From an uncultured Pseudomonadota bacterium (GTDB taxonomy: Bacteria > Pseudomonadota > Gammaproteobacteria > Burkholderiales > Eutrophovitaceae): DNA of 18,885 nt. Positions 1-7,695 of this stretch are shown here, one piece after another. Positions within the stretch are counted from its first letter, which is position 1. Every line of letters starts with the position of its first letter. Both the position numbers and the translations under genes were made by a program. The stretch lies in the NCBI GenBank assembly GCA_913057845.1, contig CAJXPC010000006.1, positions 1 through 18,885 of the forward strand. Reading direction: 5' to 3'. Under the pieces are notes generated by a model. The model ran no database searches, was not told where the DNA came from, and worked only from the letters and a program-made list of their open reading frames with translations.

Positions 1-47
1 GAGATGTAGAGAGGTCTCGTGGGCTCGGAGATGTGTATAAGAGACAG
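1..47. other. Illumina Nextera adapter remnant (assembly artefact)
   Basis: These bases are synthetic. Positions 14-47 match the Nextera Read 2 transposase adapter as I know it, ending in the 19-bp Tn5 mosaic end at 29-47. Positions 6-13 (GTAGAGAG) match the reverse complement of Nextera i7 index N707. Positions 1-5 (GAGAT) match the tail of the P7 flow-cell primer. The order P7 tail, index, adapter, insert is that of a tagmented library molecule, so genomic sequence begins at 48. The mosaic end should not be annotated as a natural Tn5/IS50 end. Confidence 0.97.
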
Positions 48-483
48 CCTCATGGGTCATGTCGAACTCCTCGGTAAGTCGCTTGATCCCGAGCGCCTCA
101 TCGATCGCATTTAGATCCTCTCGCTGTATGTTCTCTATAAGAGCCATAGCCATGGCCGCTTTATCATCAACCTCTTTCACAACCACGGGGACATGATCTA
201 ATCCCGCCTTTTGCGCCGCTCGCCACCGTCGCTCTCCAGCGATTATTTCGTGCTCTCCGTTGGCTAGTGCTCTGACGATCAACGGCTGTATGATTCCTTG
301 CGATCGAATAGACTCGCTAAGCTCAGCAATCGCTTCGTCATCCATACGGGTGCGCGGTTGGAACTTTCCGGGTCTTAGTGCTTGAACCGGCAGCGTTACT
401 GTTGTTTTTGGGGTGTTTGCCACCGACTGGGTATTCGCGAAAAGAGCATCCAGCCCTTTACCCAACCCTCTAGCTTTGGCCAT
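48..483 (-). CDS. parB: Chromosome partitioning protein ParB (partial, N-terminal 145 residues)
   Basis: ParB is the CTPase and DNA-binding protein that loads at parS, spreads along nearby DNA and works with ParA to segregate origins. My reading from ATG 481-483 gives MAKARGLGKGLDALF, the classic chromosomal ParB/Spo0J start. The CTP-binding and box motifs follow: GERRWRAA (about residues 84-91) and ENIQREDLN (about 118-126). The frame then enters the helix-turn-helix region and stops at the adapter junction. Full-length relatives are roughly 280-300 residues, so about half is missing; the break is an assembly edge and gives no sign of pseudogenisation. A Shine-Dalgarno-like AAAGG lies 9 bases before the ATG. 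The gene follows parA by 19 bases, and the matching parS site is at 3898-3913. Confidence 0.95.
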
Positions 484-502
484 AATTTTTAACCTTTAAC
501 AT

Positions 503-1267
503 TTAGGCAAATCTCTTAAGAAACTCTTCTGTCAATGCTTGGTAAGCGACGGCGCCTTTGGACATCTTGTCATACACCAGCACGGGTAAACCATAACTAG
601 GCGCCTCCGCGACACGAACGTTTCTAGGGATCACTGTTTCAAACAGCTTGTCCCCGAAATGCTTATCAAGCTGATCTGAAACCTGTTGAGACAGTGAATT
701 ACGCCCATCAAACATCGTTCGAATGAGGCCTCCAATTTCAAGATTTGGATTTAAATGCGCCTTAATTCGTTTAATCGTATCGACCAAATCACTGAGGCCC
801 TCAAGCGCGTAATACTCACATTGCATCGGAATAATCACTAGATGCGCCGCCGTAAGCCCGTTAATCGTGAGCAAACTTAAGGCTGGCGGACAATCAATAA
901 AGACAAAATCGTAATCTTTAGCTGCCGTATATAAGGCCTTCTTCAGCCTCATTTCACGACCCTCGCCCCCCACGAGCTCTACTTCGGCCCCGGCTAAATG
1001 CTGATTGGCAGTCAACACGTCGTATTTAGCGGTCGGGCTTAACATTTTGACATCCATAATCGCTGCGGACTCAGTCAAAACGTCATAAATTCCAGCCTGC
1101 GACCCCGATTTGTTCAAGCCGCTTCCAGTGGTCGCATTACCTTGGGGGTCCAGGTCGATCAGAAGGACACGTTTTCCGCTCGCACAAATACCCGTGGCGA
1201 GGTTGATCGCGGTGGTGGTTTTTGCTACACCACCTTTTTGATTTGCGATTGCAATAATACGGCTCAT
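503..1267 (-). CDS. parA: Chromosome partitioning ATPase ParA (Soj family)
   Basis: This is a 254-residue ParA/MinD-superfamily ATPase. It binds DNA non-specifically as an ATP dimer and is released by ParB, which moves the origin region. The deviant Walker A KGGVAKTT lies at residues 11-18, the switch-like DLDPQGNATTG at 39-49 and the Walker B-like DCPPALSLL at 125-133. The short length without an N-terminal helix-turn-helix is that of chromosomal (type Ib-like) ParA and not of P1/F plasmid ParA. An AAGG sits about 8 bases before the ATG. The gene lies between rsmG (24-base gap) and parB (19-base gap) on the same strand, so rsmG-parA-parB are probably co-transcribed, as in many proteobacteria. 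Confidence 0.97.
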   Translation of the reverse strand: MSRIIAIANQKGGVAKTTTAINLATGICASGKRVLLIDLDPQGNATTGSGLNKSGSQAGIYDVLTESAAIMDVKMLSPTAKYDVLTANQHLAGAEVELVGGEGREMRLKKALYTAAKDYDFVFIDCPPALSLLTINGLTAAHLVIIPMQCEYYALEGLSDLVDTIKRIKAHLNPNLEIGGLIRTMFDGRNSLSQQVSDQLDKHFGDKLFETVIPRNVRVAEAPSYGLPVLVYDKMSKGAVAYQALTEEFLKRFA

Positions 1268-1291
1268 TGCACTTACCTTATATTCTAAGCG

Positions 1292-1921
1292 TTAAACTTC
1301 CGGTGACAACTCTACGGCGTGACGTTCCGCGCCAAGCTGGGGGACCTGAAGTCTCGTAATTTTTCGCACCAAGGCGGCGGGAATTCCCTCCAGTTCGGCA
1401 GTCGGGTATTGTCCTTTCATCGCCACCATCACTCCATCTGGCTTACAAAATTTTGATGCCATTTGGACGAACAATCTCAGCTCACTGAATGCCCGAGAAA
1501 CAATAACACTGAATCGTGCGTCGGGCTGATATCGCTCAATTCGAGTCGTCTCAACGGTCACATTTTTTATGCCAAGCTCAATAATAGCTTGTCGTAAAAA
1601 AGCTGTTTTTTTGTGGCTACGATCCAAAAGAAATACCTCTCGCTGCGGTTGTAAGATTGCTATAGGCAGCCCGGGGAACCCGCCACCGGTGCCAATATCA
1701 AGTAGGGGTCCTTCGGGAAGCAAGCTTATGATGGAACACGAGTCGTATAAGTGAGTACTTACCCACTTAGATTTTGGCGTTACGGAGGTAATGTTATAAA
1801 CTGCGTTCCATTTGTCCAATAAAGTCAAATACGCGCCAAGCGCCTCTACATCCTTACTGCTTGCCCCCACGCCCATTTCTTGTAGCGCGGAGACCGATAC
1901 GCCGGTAGAGCCGGGCGCCAT
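1292..1921 (-). CDS. rsmG: 16S rRNA (guanine527-N7)-methyltransferase RsmG (GidB)
   Basis: RsmG transfers a methyl group from S-adenosylmethionine to N7 of G527 in 16S rRNA, in the small-subunit 530 loop; loss of this family is known to give low-level streptomycin resistance. The 209-residue protein has the glycine-rich SAM-binding motif LLDIGTGGGFPGLP at about 73-86, followed by the acidic strand end FLLDRSHKKTAFLR and by VSRAF (about 141-145), all typical of GidB. The start ATG (1919-1921) shares one base with the mnmG stop TGA (1921-1923), the TGATG arrangement expected for translational coupling. This is the widespread gidA-gidB-parA-parB order. Confidence 0.96.
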   Translation of the reverse strand: MAPGSTGVSVSALQEMGVGASSKDVEALGAYLTLLDKWNAVYNITSVTPKSKWVSTHLYDSCSIISLLPEGPLLDIGTGGGFPGLPIAILQPQREVFLLDRSHKKTAFLRQAIIELGIKNVTVETTRIERYQPDARFSVIVSRAFSELRLFVQMASKFCKPDGVMVAMKGQYPTAELEGIPAALVRKITRLQVPQLGAERHAVELSPEV

Positions 1922-3834
1922 CAGCTGACCACTCGGGAGTGGCTGCTTCTATCTTGTGAGGACCGATTTGCCCTCTTGATGTGAACCAACAAAATGCCTA
2001 TGGCAGCCGGTGTAATGCCGGAAATGCGACTTGCTTGACCCAGCGTACTCGGTCGACCAAAAGCTAATTTTTGTTTAGCCTCCGCAGACAAGCCAGAAAC
2101 ATTTATATAATCCATCTCCTCAGGAATCTGGATGCCCTCCAGCCCAGCCATTTTCGTCACCTCTTCTTTCTGGCGATCAATATAACCCTGATATTTCGCT
2201 TGTATTTCCACTTGCGCAGCTGCAACTTCGTCCTCTACCCCAGGACCCACACCAACCAAACTCATCAATGCTCCATAACTCACCTCGGGGCGCTTCAACA
2301 ATTGAATTGCGGAATATTCATGATCAAGCCCCTTACCAACTATGTTTTTTATCGCCTCCTGGTCGCCGCCATCTGGGCCCACAAATAATTTCTTTAAACG
2401 ACCGGTCTCTTCTTCGATCAAGCTGCGTTTTCGCTCAAAGGCCTCCCACCGGCGATCATCTACGAGCCCCAACTCTCGACCAATCGGAGTCAACCTCAGG
2501 TCAGCATTATCCTCTCTGAGGCTCAACCGATACTCAGCCCGACTAGTAAACATACGATAAGGCTCGGTAACGCCCCTCGTAATTAAATCATCAACCAAGA
2601 CCCCGAGGTACGCTTCATCACGCCTCGGACACCAACCATCTTTTCCTTGCGCTTTTCTAGACGCATTTAGCCCAGCCAACAGGCCCTGTGCCGCAGCCTC
2701 CTCATAACCAGTCGTGCCATTAATTTGACCAGCAAAGAATAAGTTATTCAGCTCCTTAGTTTCTAGTGTTGGCTTGAGCGATCGCGGGTCAAAATAATCA
2801 TACTCAATCGCATACCCCGGCCTAAGAATATAAGCGTCCTCCAGCCCCTTGATGGACTTTACGATTTGGACCTGCACATCAAATGGCAAACTCGTAGAGA
2901 TCCCATTCGGGTAATACTCATTCGTATTTAGGCCCTCTGGCTCAAGAAAAATTTGATGCTGGTCTCTGTCAGAAAATCTAACCACCTTATCCTCTATAGA
3001 AGGACAATAGCGCGGCCCAACCCCCTCTATTCGACCGGTATACATCGGCGAGCGATCCAAACCGGAACGAATAAATGCATGTGTTTGTTCATTTGTGTGC
3101 GTAATCCAACAAGGAATTTGTCTCGGATGTTGATCTCGAGAACCTAGAAACGAAAACACCGGCCTTACGGAGTCGCCGTCTTGCCTCTCTAGCGAGGTAA
3201 AATCAATAGTTCGCCCATCAATTCTGGGGGGCGTACCCGTCTTTAAGCGACCCGCCGGCAACTGCAACTCCCTCAGTCGCGCCGCCAAAGCATTTGACGG
3301 TGGGTCTCCAGCTCTTCCCGCTTCGTGATTTTGCAGTCCGACATGAATTTTACCCGCTAGAAACGTACCCGCGGTCAACACAACAGTTTTTGCCTTGATC
3401 GTTAGTCCAATATTGGTTAGCACGCCCTTAACGGAGTCGCCCGATACCAACACGTCGACCGCAGAACCCTGAAAAATATCCAGACCAGACTGAGCCTCTA
3501 GGCGGGTCCTTATAGCTTGCCTATATAAAGATCGGTCTGCCTGTGCGCGTGTTGCGCGAACCGCCGGCCCTTTGCTCGAATTGAGTCGTCTAAAATGAAT
3601 CCCGGCATCATCGGCGGCCGCTGCCATCGCACCACCAAGCGCATCGATTTCTTTTACTAAATGACCCTTCCCAATGCCGCCTATCGACGGGTTACAGGAC
3701 ATCTGCCCAAGCGTTTCAATGCTATGTGTCAGCAGCAAGGTAAGGGCCCCCGAACGCGCAGAAGCTAGGGCCGCCTCTGTCCCCGCATGCCCCCCGCCAA
3801 TGACCACAACATCGTAATTTTTTGAAAAAAACAT
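1921..3834 (-). CDS. mnmG: tRNA uridine-5-carboxymethylaminomethyl enzyme MnmG (GidA), FAD-binding subunit
   Basis: MnmG acts with MnmE to install the cmnm5/nm5 group on wobble U34 of tRNAs reading codons ending in A or G, using FAD and a methylene-tetrahydrofolate-derived carbon. Counted from ATG 3834, the protein is 637 residues, close to the usual 620-640. Visible motifs are the FAD-binding [13 protein letters not shown] near the N-terminus, [29 protein letters not shown] and RYCPSIEDK with its conserved cysteine. The frame extends upstream to a TTG at 3858, but relatives begin a few residues before the dinucleotide fold, as [15 protein letters not shown] does here, so I prefer the ATG. 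Its own ribosome site is weak (GAGT). A 9-codon mini-ORF and parS lie just upstream, and mnmE precedes it on the same strand. Confidence 0.96.
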   Translation of the reverse strand: MFFSKNYDVVVIGGGHAGTEAALASARSGALTLLLTHSIETLGQMSCNPSIGGIGKGHLVKEIDALGGAMAAAADDAGIHFRRLNSSKGPAVRATRAQADRSLYRQAIRTRLEAQSGLDIFQGSAVDVLVSGDSVKGVLTNIGLTIKAKTVVLTAGTFLAGKIHVGLQNHEAGRAGDPPSNALAARLRELQLPAGRLKTGTPPRIDGRTIDFTSLERQDGDSVRPVFSFLGSRDQHPRQIPCWITHTNEQTHAFIRSGLDRSPMYTGRIEGVGPRYCPSIEDKVVRFSDRDQHQIFLEPEGLNTNEYYPNGISTSLPFDVQVQIVKSIKGLEDAYILRPGYAIEYDYFDPRSLKPTLETKELNNLFFAGQINGTTGYEEAAAQGLLAGLNASRKAQGKDGWCPRRDEAYLGVLVDDLITRGVTEPYRMFTSRAEYRLSLREDNADLRLTPIGRELGLVDDRRWEAFERKRSLIEEETGRLKKLFVGPDGGDQEAIKNIVGKGLDHEYSAIQLLKRPEVSYGALMSLVGVGPGVEDEVAAAQVEIQAKYQGYIDRQKEEVTKMAGLEGIQIPEEMDYINVSGLSAEAKQKLAFGRPSTLGQASRISGITPAAIGILLVHIKRANRSSQDRSSHSRVVS

Positions 3835-3842
3835 ACTTTTAC

Positions 3843-3872
3843 TCAATTGATTATGCAAACTAATAACCGCAT
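3843..3872 (-). CDS. Possible 9-codon leader mini-ORF upstream of mnmG
   Basis: ATG at 3870-3872 is preceded by the strong Shine-Dalgarno GAGGAG (3878-3883) at 5-base spacing. It opens a nine-residue frame, MRLLVCIIN, ending at TGA 3843-3845, eight bases before the mnmG ATG and in another frame. That Shine-Dalgarno is too far from either mnmG start (TTG 3858 or ATG 3834) to serve it directly. Codons 3 and 4 are both TTA, read by tRNA-Leu(UAA), a known target of the MnmE/MnmG modification. Translation and a regulatory role are inferences; so short a frame could also be chance. Confidence 0.3.
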   Translation of the reverse strand: MRLLVCIIN

Positions 3873-3897
3873 TTTAACTCCTCACGACCTGAACACT

Positions 3898-3913
3898 TGT
3901 TTCACGTGAAACA
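3898..3913. promoter_or_regulatory. parS: parS centromere-like ParB-binding site
   Basis: TGTTTCACGTGAAACA is a perfect 16-bp palindrome and matches the near-universal chromosomal parS consensus, TGTTNCACGTGNAACA. It lies in the mnmE-mnmG spacer, about 3.4 kb from the start of parB and about 3.9 kb from dnaA, which is where parS sites typically cluster. ParB encoded at the left edge is expected to load here. I found no second full match in the window. The palindrome also fits a stem, but there is no T-tract and it is better explained as parS. Confidence 0.93.
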
Positions 3914-3925
3914 TTGTTGGTTCCA

Positions 3926-5257
3926 TCACTTCCCCACACAAAAGCTCGAAAATATTTCACCCAACAAATCATCGGCCACAAACTCCCCAGTAATTTCGGA
4001 TACCGCATTTTGCGCCATCCGCAATTCTTCGGCACAAAATTCAATCACATCAATGTTGGATAACGCCAAACTCACATGTTCAGCCGCCCGGTCTAGCGCG
4101 CTTAAGTGTCGCTCTCTAGCCATAAATGGCGCCTCATCGCTGCGCCTGACGCCTACCTTTTCTAGCAAGGCCGACTTAAGCATCTCTAAGCCATCACCTG
4201 TTTTGGCAGACAAACAAACCATCGGGATACCGTCTTTGGCGCCGATCCGGCCCAACTCCCCCACCAGGTCAATCTTATTGACTACAATAATTTTTTTTGC
4301 CTCATCGACATCCAATGATAACGCTGGTGATCGGGCTTCCATCCCGGCCGCTCTCATTTCTAGAACGACGTCCGCGTCCCCAACATTAGTAAGCGCTCGA
4401 GCAATGCCTATAGCCTCAACAGGATCTTCCGATGCTCTCAAGCCGGCAGTATCAATCATCAGCATCGGTACGCCGCCTATTACGACGTGCCGCTGAATTG
4501 AATCTCTCGTTGTGCCCGCGTGCTCAGTCACGATCGAGGCTTCCTCTTCTGATAAAAGGTTCATTAAAGTCGATTTGCCTACATTGGGCTCCCCGGCCAA
4601 TACAACCTTTACGCCCTCTCGGAGCAAATTACCTTGCGAAGCCAAGCCTCTTAATGTTTTTAATTTCTGACAAATGCTTTTTATCCGGTCCATCACCAAA
4701 CGATCTTCTAAAAAATCAATCTCCTCATCGGAGAAATCAATCGCTGCCTCTACAAAGACGCGGATTTCAATTAATTCATCTTTTATCGCTACAGTACGAC
4801 TGGAAAACTCTCCGCTTAACGACCGGTGCGCGCTTAATACCGCAGCGGCTGAAGACGCGCCTATCAAATCGGCAACGCTTTCAGCCTGCACCAAATCCAT
4901 TTTGTCATTTAGGTATGCACGCTGAGTAAACTCCCCCGGCTCAGCAAGCCTGGCACCCGAGTCAATGCAGCTCCGCAATAGAAGTCGCAGTACAGCAGGG
5001 CCGCCATGCCCCTGGAGCTCTAAAACATCTTCTCCTGTATAGGAATTAGGGGCCTCAAAAAAAATTGCGATACCCGCGTCTATAGCCACCCCCGCTGCAT
5101 TCTTAAACGTCCGAGTTGTTGCCATTCTCGTTTTAGGCAACCCACCTAAAATATGCTCAGCGATCTTCCGAACCCTTGCCCCGGAAACCCTAACTACACC
5201 AATCCCCCCAGAGCCCGGTCCAGTCGCTATGGCTGCTATGGTGTCACTGTTTGACAT
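3926..5257 (-). CDS. mnmE: tRNA modification GTPase MnmE (TrmE)
   Basis: MnmE is the potassium-activated GTPase that partners MnmG in wobble-uridine modification. The 443-residue protein starts with the formyl-THF-binding domain (DTIAAIATGPGSGGIGVVRVSG). It continues through a helical domain interrupted by a Ras-like G domain: G1 GEPNVGKST at 222-230, G2 GTTRD at 248-252, G3 DTAG at 269-272, G4 NKID at 327-330 and a G5-like SAKTG. The C-terminus is FCVGK, keeping the conserved cysteine (C440) of the C(I/L/V)GK end. Its start overlaps the end of yidC by 14 bases, so it is probably translated from the rpmH-rnpA-yidD-yidC transcript. Its partner mnmG is the next gene on the same strand. Confidence 0.97.
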   Translation of the reverse strand: MSNSDTIAAIATGPGSGGIGVVRVSGARVRKIAEHILGGLPKTRMATTRTFKNAAGVAIDAGIAIFFEAPNSYTGEDVLELQGHGGPAVLRLLLRSCIDSGARLAEPGEFTQRAYLNDKMDLVQAESVADLIGASSAAAVLSAHRSLSGEFSSRTVAIKDELIEIRVFVEAAIDFSDEEIDFLEDRLVMDRIKSICQKLKTLRGLASQGNLLREGVKVVLAGEPNVGKSTLMNLLSEEEASIVTEHAGTTRDSIQRHVVIGGVPMLMIDTAGLRASEDPVEAIGIARALTNVGDADVVLEMRAAGMEARSPALSLDVDEAKKIIVVNKIDLVGELGRIGAKDGIPMVCLSAKTGDGLEMLKSALLEKVGVRRSDEAPFMARERHLSALDRAAEHVSLALSNIDVIEFCAEELRMAQNAVSEITGEFVADDLLGEIFSSFCVGK

Positions 5258-6890
5258 TGTTGGGCTTTTTGCCCTCTATCGCCCGAGTAATGGTCCATTG
5301 TTGTGTAATTGACAAAACGTTATTCACAAACCAATAGAGCACTAGGCCGGAGGCAAAAAAGAAAAAGAATATGCTGAAGACTAACGGCATTATCTTCATC
5401 ACTTTAGCTTGAATGGGGTCTGGTGGCGCTGGGCTGAGCCACGATTGGATGACCATACTCGCCGCCATTAAAACAGGTAGCACGTAATACGGATCCTTTG
5501 CTGACAGATCGGTTATCCAAAAAATAAAGGGGGCGTCTCTCAACTCCACACTCGCGAGCAACACCCAATAAAGCGCAATGAAGAAAGGGATTTGAATCAC
5601 AATGGGCAAACATCCACCCAGGGGATTAATTTTCTCTTTACGGTAAAGATCCATCATTGCTTGCTGAAATTTTGGTTTGTCGTCCCCGTAAGTCTCCTTA
5701 AGCGCTTTAAGTCGGGGCGCCATAACCCGCATCTTAGCCATCGACTTATAGCCAGCCGCAGATAAGGGGAAAAACACCAACTTAATGATTACGGTAAGAA
5801 AAACAATCGACCACCCCCAATTGCCAACCAGACCGTGTAGCGCGGATAATAACCAAAATAAAGGGCTTGCTATGATTGTTAGCCAGCCATAGTCGACGAC
5901 CAAATTTAAACCTGGAGCCAAACTTTTAAGAACTTTTTGTTCTTGCGGGCCAGCATACAAGCGGGTACTCACTGCCCCAACGCTCTTTCTAGCAATTTCG
6001 GTCACGCCCTCGACATATCCCATTGCGTAAAGATTGTTGCCCAACGATCTCATGAAGTTCTCTCGACTTTTTTCGGGCTCCGGCAACCACGCGGCAACAA
6101 AATAGTGCTGCACAAAACCTACCCAACCATCTTCAGCTATTTTAGGATATTTAACCTTCGATCGATCCATATCCTTGAAGTCCACTTTTGTGAACTTAGT
6201 TTCGTCTGAATATACCGCGCCGCCGGTATACGTAGGTTGAAGTTTAGTATCTCCATCCGCCCCACCACCATCACGCAGCAGTTGGAAATACGCGTTGGGA
6301 GTTATAACGGTATCTGTTTTATTTTCTATTCTATATTCGATATCGATTGCATAAGAACCCCGATGAAACGTATATATTTTCTCTACACGAGCCGTTTCAG
6401 AATCCGAAATTAAAATGACGCTTAACTGTTTACTCCCCGCGGATAGCAAGTACTCACTCTTCCCCGATTCGAATAAGCTATTGTGATTTGGCAAGCCCTT
6501 GCCGATCAGGCCCCCTTCGGCGATATACGTTCTGCCGGCCTCTATTTCAAATAATTTTAATGCCTCTGTTTTGCTATCTTTGCTGTGATGTTGGGTTAGC
6601 ACCAACTCTTTAATCCCGGCGCCTACTCTATCAATCTTGGCGGAAAAAACATCCGTTGTAACCTGAATATAATCCGCCGTTACAGCGGCACCGGTTGAAG
6701 ATGGTTGGTTTTCTGATCCACCGCTTATTTCATTAATCGTCGCCTGAGGGATCGTTGAGATGGTCTGTTTTGGGCTTGTAATTACAGTTGTTTCAGCAAC
6801 CAACGATTGATCTTTTTTTAACCAAGCGTCCCCTAGCAAAATAAGTGAGCCTACAAATACGACCGTAGCGATGATGCGCGCGCTATCCAT
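5244..6890 (-). CDS. yidC: Membrane protein insertase YidC
   Basis: YidC inserts proteins into the inner membrane, alone or with SecYEG. The 548-residue Gram-negative form has an N-terminal transmembrane helix (about residues 6-22), a large periplasmic P1 domain (about 30-325), and the conserved five-helix core from about 335: WGWSIVFLTVIIKLVFFPLS, GGCLPIVIQIPFFIALYWVL, and the last hydrophobic segments ending near 528. The hydrophilic-groove positive charge, an arginine in E. coli, appears to be K370 here. A short basic tail (GKKPNN) follows. The start ATG is two bases after the yidD stop, with AGGGA inside the end of yidD as a likely ribosome site. The 3' end overlaps mnmE by 14 bases. Confidence 0.97.
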   Translation of the reverse strand: MDSARIIATVVFVGSLILLGDAWLKKDQSLVAETTVITSPKQTISTIPQATINEISGGSENQPSSTGAAVTADYIQVTTDVFSAKIDRVGAGIKELVLTQHHSKDSKTEALKLFEIEAGRTYIAEGGLIGKGLPNHNSLFESGKSEYLLSAGSKQLSVILISDSETARVEKIYTFHRGSYAIDIEYRIENKTDTVITPNAYFQLLRDGGGADGDTKLQPTYTGGAVYSDETKFTKVDFKDMDRSKVKYPKIAEDGWVGFVQHYFVAAWLPEPEKSRENFMRSLGNNLYAMGYVEGVTEIARKSVGAVSTRLYAGPQEQKVLKSLAPGLNLVVDYGWLTIIASPLFWLLSALHGLVGNWGWSIVFLTVIIKLVFFPLSAAGYKSMAKMRVMAPRLKALKETYGDDKPKFQQAMMDLYRKEKINPLGGCLPIVIQIPFFIALYWVLLASVELRDAPFIFWITDLSAKDPYYVLPVLMAASMVIQSWLSPAPPDPIQAKVMKIMPLVFSIFFFFFASGLVLYWFVNNVLSITQQWTITRAIEGKKPNNVKQ

Positions 6891-6892
6891 TA

Positions 6893-7129
6893 TTAAGATT
6901 CCCTTTTAGCGTGTGATATATGTGGTACGGGATCGAATCCACCCGCGTGGAATGGGTGACATTTACAAAGACGCTTTATGGCAAGCCCAAGCCCAAGCCC
7001 ACACCCATATTGAACAATGCACTCTTTGACATATTCGGAACAGGTGGGGGAGAAACGGCACCTGGGAGCCAAAAGCGGTGAAACCAAATATTGATAACAC
7101 CGAATGATGAATAAGAGCACACGTTTCAT
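6893..7129 (-). CDS. yidD: Membrane protein insertion efficiency factor YidD
   Basis: YidD is a small membrane-associated protein conserved next to yidC and reported to assist membrane protein insertion. The 78-residue protein has an N-terminal amphipathic/hydrophobic stretch (VLLFIIRCYQYLVSPLL), the family motif CRFSPTCSEY at 24-33 and the second signature CHPFHAGGFDPVP at 57-69, so the family's cysteines are present. Its ATG overlaps the rnpA stop by four bases (ATGA), and it is separated from yidC by only two bases, which suggests coupled translation through the operon. Confidence 0.96.
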   Translation of the reverse strand: MKRVLLFIIRCYQYLVSPLLAPRCRFSPTCSEYVKECIVQYGCGLGLGLAIKRLCKCHPFHAGGFDPVPHISHAKRES

Positions 7130-7464
7130 CTTAATACCCGCTCCCAGAGCTGCTTAAGCTCCTCCTTGGCATCTTTCAAATCTGTTTTTAGTATTTTTTG
7201 CGTAGCTCTAACCACGACATCTCTAGACTTTATTTGTTCTCTACTTTTTCTAAACAGCTCTTTTACCTGTCTCCGAACACTAGACCGAACAACAGATAAG
7301 GGCACATATCTTTTAGAAAATGACACGCCAATCCGGCTTATCTGCGTGCTACTTTCTCTTGAAAGTAAAATAAAGTGTCGGCTTCGTAACCTTAATTCGA
7401 AACGCCCAGTATAGTTGGCGCCCCCACACAGTCTCGAAGCTCTGGGTAGCTTATTAGAAATCAC
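7126..7464 (-). CDS. rnpA: Ribonuclease P protein component RnpA
   Basis: RnpA is the basic protein subunit of RNase P, which matures tRNA 5' ends with the catalytic RNA (that RNA gene is not in this window). The 112-residue frame starts at GTG 7462-7464 and reads LPRASRL...YTGRFELR, matching the family's N-terminal pattern. It continues with RIGVSFSKR and the basic helix [16 protein letters not shown] at about 58-73. The usual RNR signature of this helix (RNRIKR-like) reads RSSVRR here, with serine in place of the conserved asparagine. Identity rests on the pattern, length and position between rpmH and yidD. The GTG overlaps the rpmH stop as GTGA. A purine-rich GGGGAGGG within rpmH about 15 bases upstream could act as a ribosome site. 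Confidence 0.92.
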   Translation of the reverse strand: MISNKLPRASRLCGGANYTGRFELRLRSRHFILLSRESSTQISRIGVSFSKRYVPLSVVRSSVRRQVKELFRKSREQIKSRDVVVRATQKILKTDLKDAKEELKQLWERVLR

Positions 7465-7595
7465 ACGCTTAGGCGTGCCCTCCCCTTAGCCCGTCTAGCA
7501 TTAATGACGGATCGACCACCGCGTGATTTCATGCGCACCAAAAAGCCGTGCGTCCTATTCCGTCGAGTTTTGGACGGCTGATATGTTCGTTTCAT
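7461..7595 (-). CDS. rpmH: 50S ribosomal protein bL34
   Basis: My translation from ATG 7593-7595 gives a 44-residue, very basic protein beginning [12 protein letters not shown] and ending [11 protein letters not shown], the standard bL34 length and signature (KRTYQPS...RTHGFLVRM...[12 protein letters not shown]). bL34 is a late-assembling protein of the large ribosomal subunit. A good Shine-Dalgarno (GGAG, in TTGGAGAACTTGG) precedes the start. The stop TGA (7461-7463) overlaps the GTG start of rnpA (7462-7464). It is the first gene of the leftward operon driven by the promoter at 7636-7664. Confidence 0.97.
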   Translation of the reverse strand: MKRTYQPSKTRRNRTHGFLVRMKSRGGRSVINARRAKGRARLSV

Positions 7596-7635
7596 CCAAG
7601 TTCTCCAAGTAACCTACAGATCAAAAAAGCCTGCC

Positions 7636-7664
7636 ATTACAACGGTTTTTGGTTCTGTTGTCAA
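7636..7664 (-). promoter_or_regulatory. Sigma70-type promoter of rpmH operon
   Basis: On the minus strand a perfect -35 TTGACA (7659-7664) is followed by 17 bases and a -10 TGTAAT (7636-7641, five of six consensus bases). The predicted start of transcription is near 7629, leaving a leader of about 34 bases before rpmH. This is the strongest promoter match I see in the window and fits a highly expressed ribosomal-protein operon. Confidence 0.75.
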
Positions 7665-7686
7665 CTTTTCCTATACCTATAAGCCC

Positions 7687-7695
7687 TGTGGATAA
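7687..7695 (-). promoter_or_regulatory. DnaA box upstream of dnaA
   Basis: TGTGGATAA on the plus strand is the exact complement of the consensus DnaA box TTATCCACA. It lies between the rpmH and dnaA promoters and overlaps the proposed -35 of dnaA (7689-7694), a position suited to autorepression by DnaA. It may also belong to the replication origin. Confidence 0.85.

Noticed and set aside
29..47. Tn5/IS50-type mosaic end at the left edge
   Set aside because: It is part of a full synthetic Nextera adapter with an index and primer tail and is therefore not a natural transposon end.
503..1267. ParA/ParB as plasmid partition genes
   Set aside because: Short Soj-type ParA, adjacency to rsmG-mnmG, a consensus chromosomal parS and the dnaA/dnaN/gyrB context all point to the chromosome.
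3835..3858. Upstream TTG start for mnmG adding eight residues
   Set aside because: The ATG at 3834 gives the family-typical distance to the FAD-binding fold; the TTG has no ribosome site at proper spacing.
3897..4496. Long plus-strand open frame opposite mnmE
   Set aside because: It is antisense to a well-supported gene, its translation shows no recognisable family, and its composition mirrors the mnmE codons. Similar antisense frames opposite mnmG, yidC, gyrB, topA and rsmB were dropped for the same reason.
5510..5520. TTATCCAAA near-matches to the DnaA box inside yidC, and again in topA near 13593
   Set aside because: They are single mismatched sites within coding sequence away from the origin spacers, as expected by chance.
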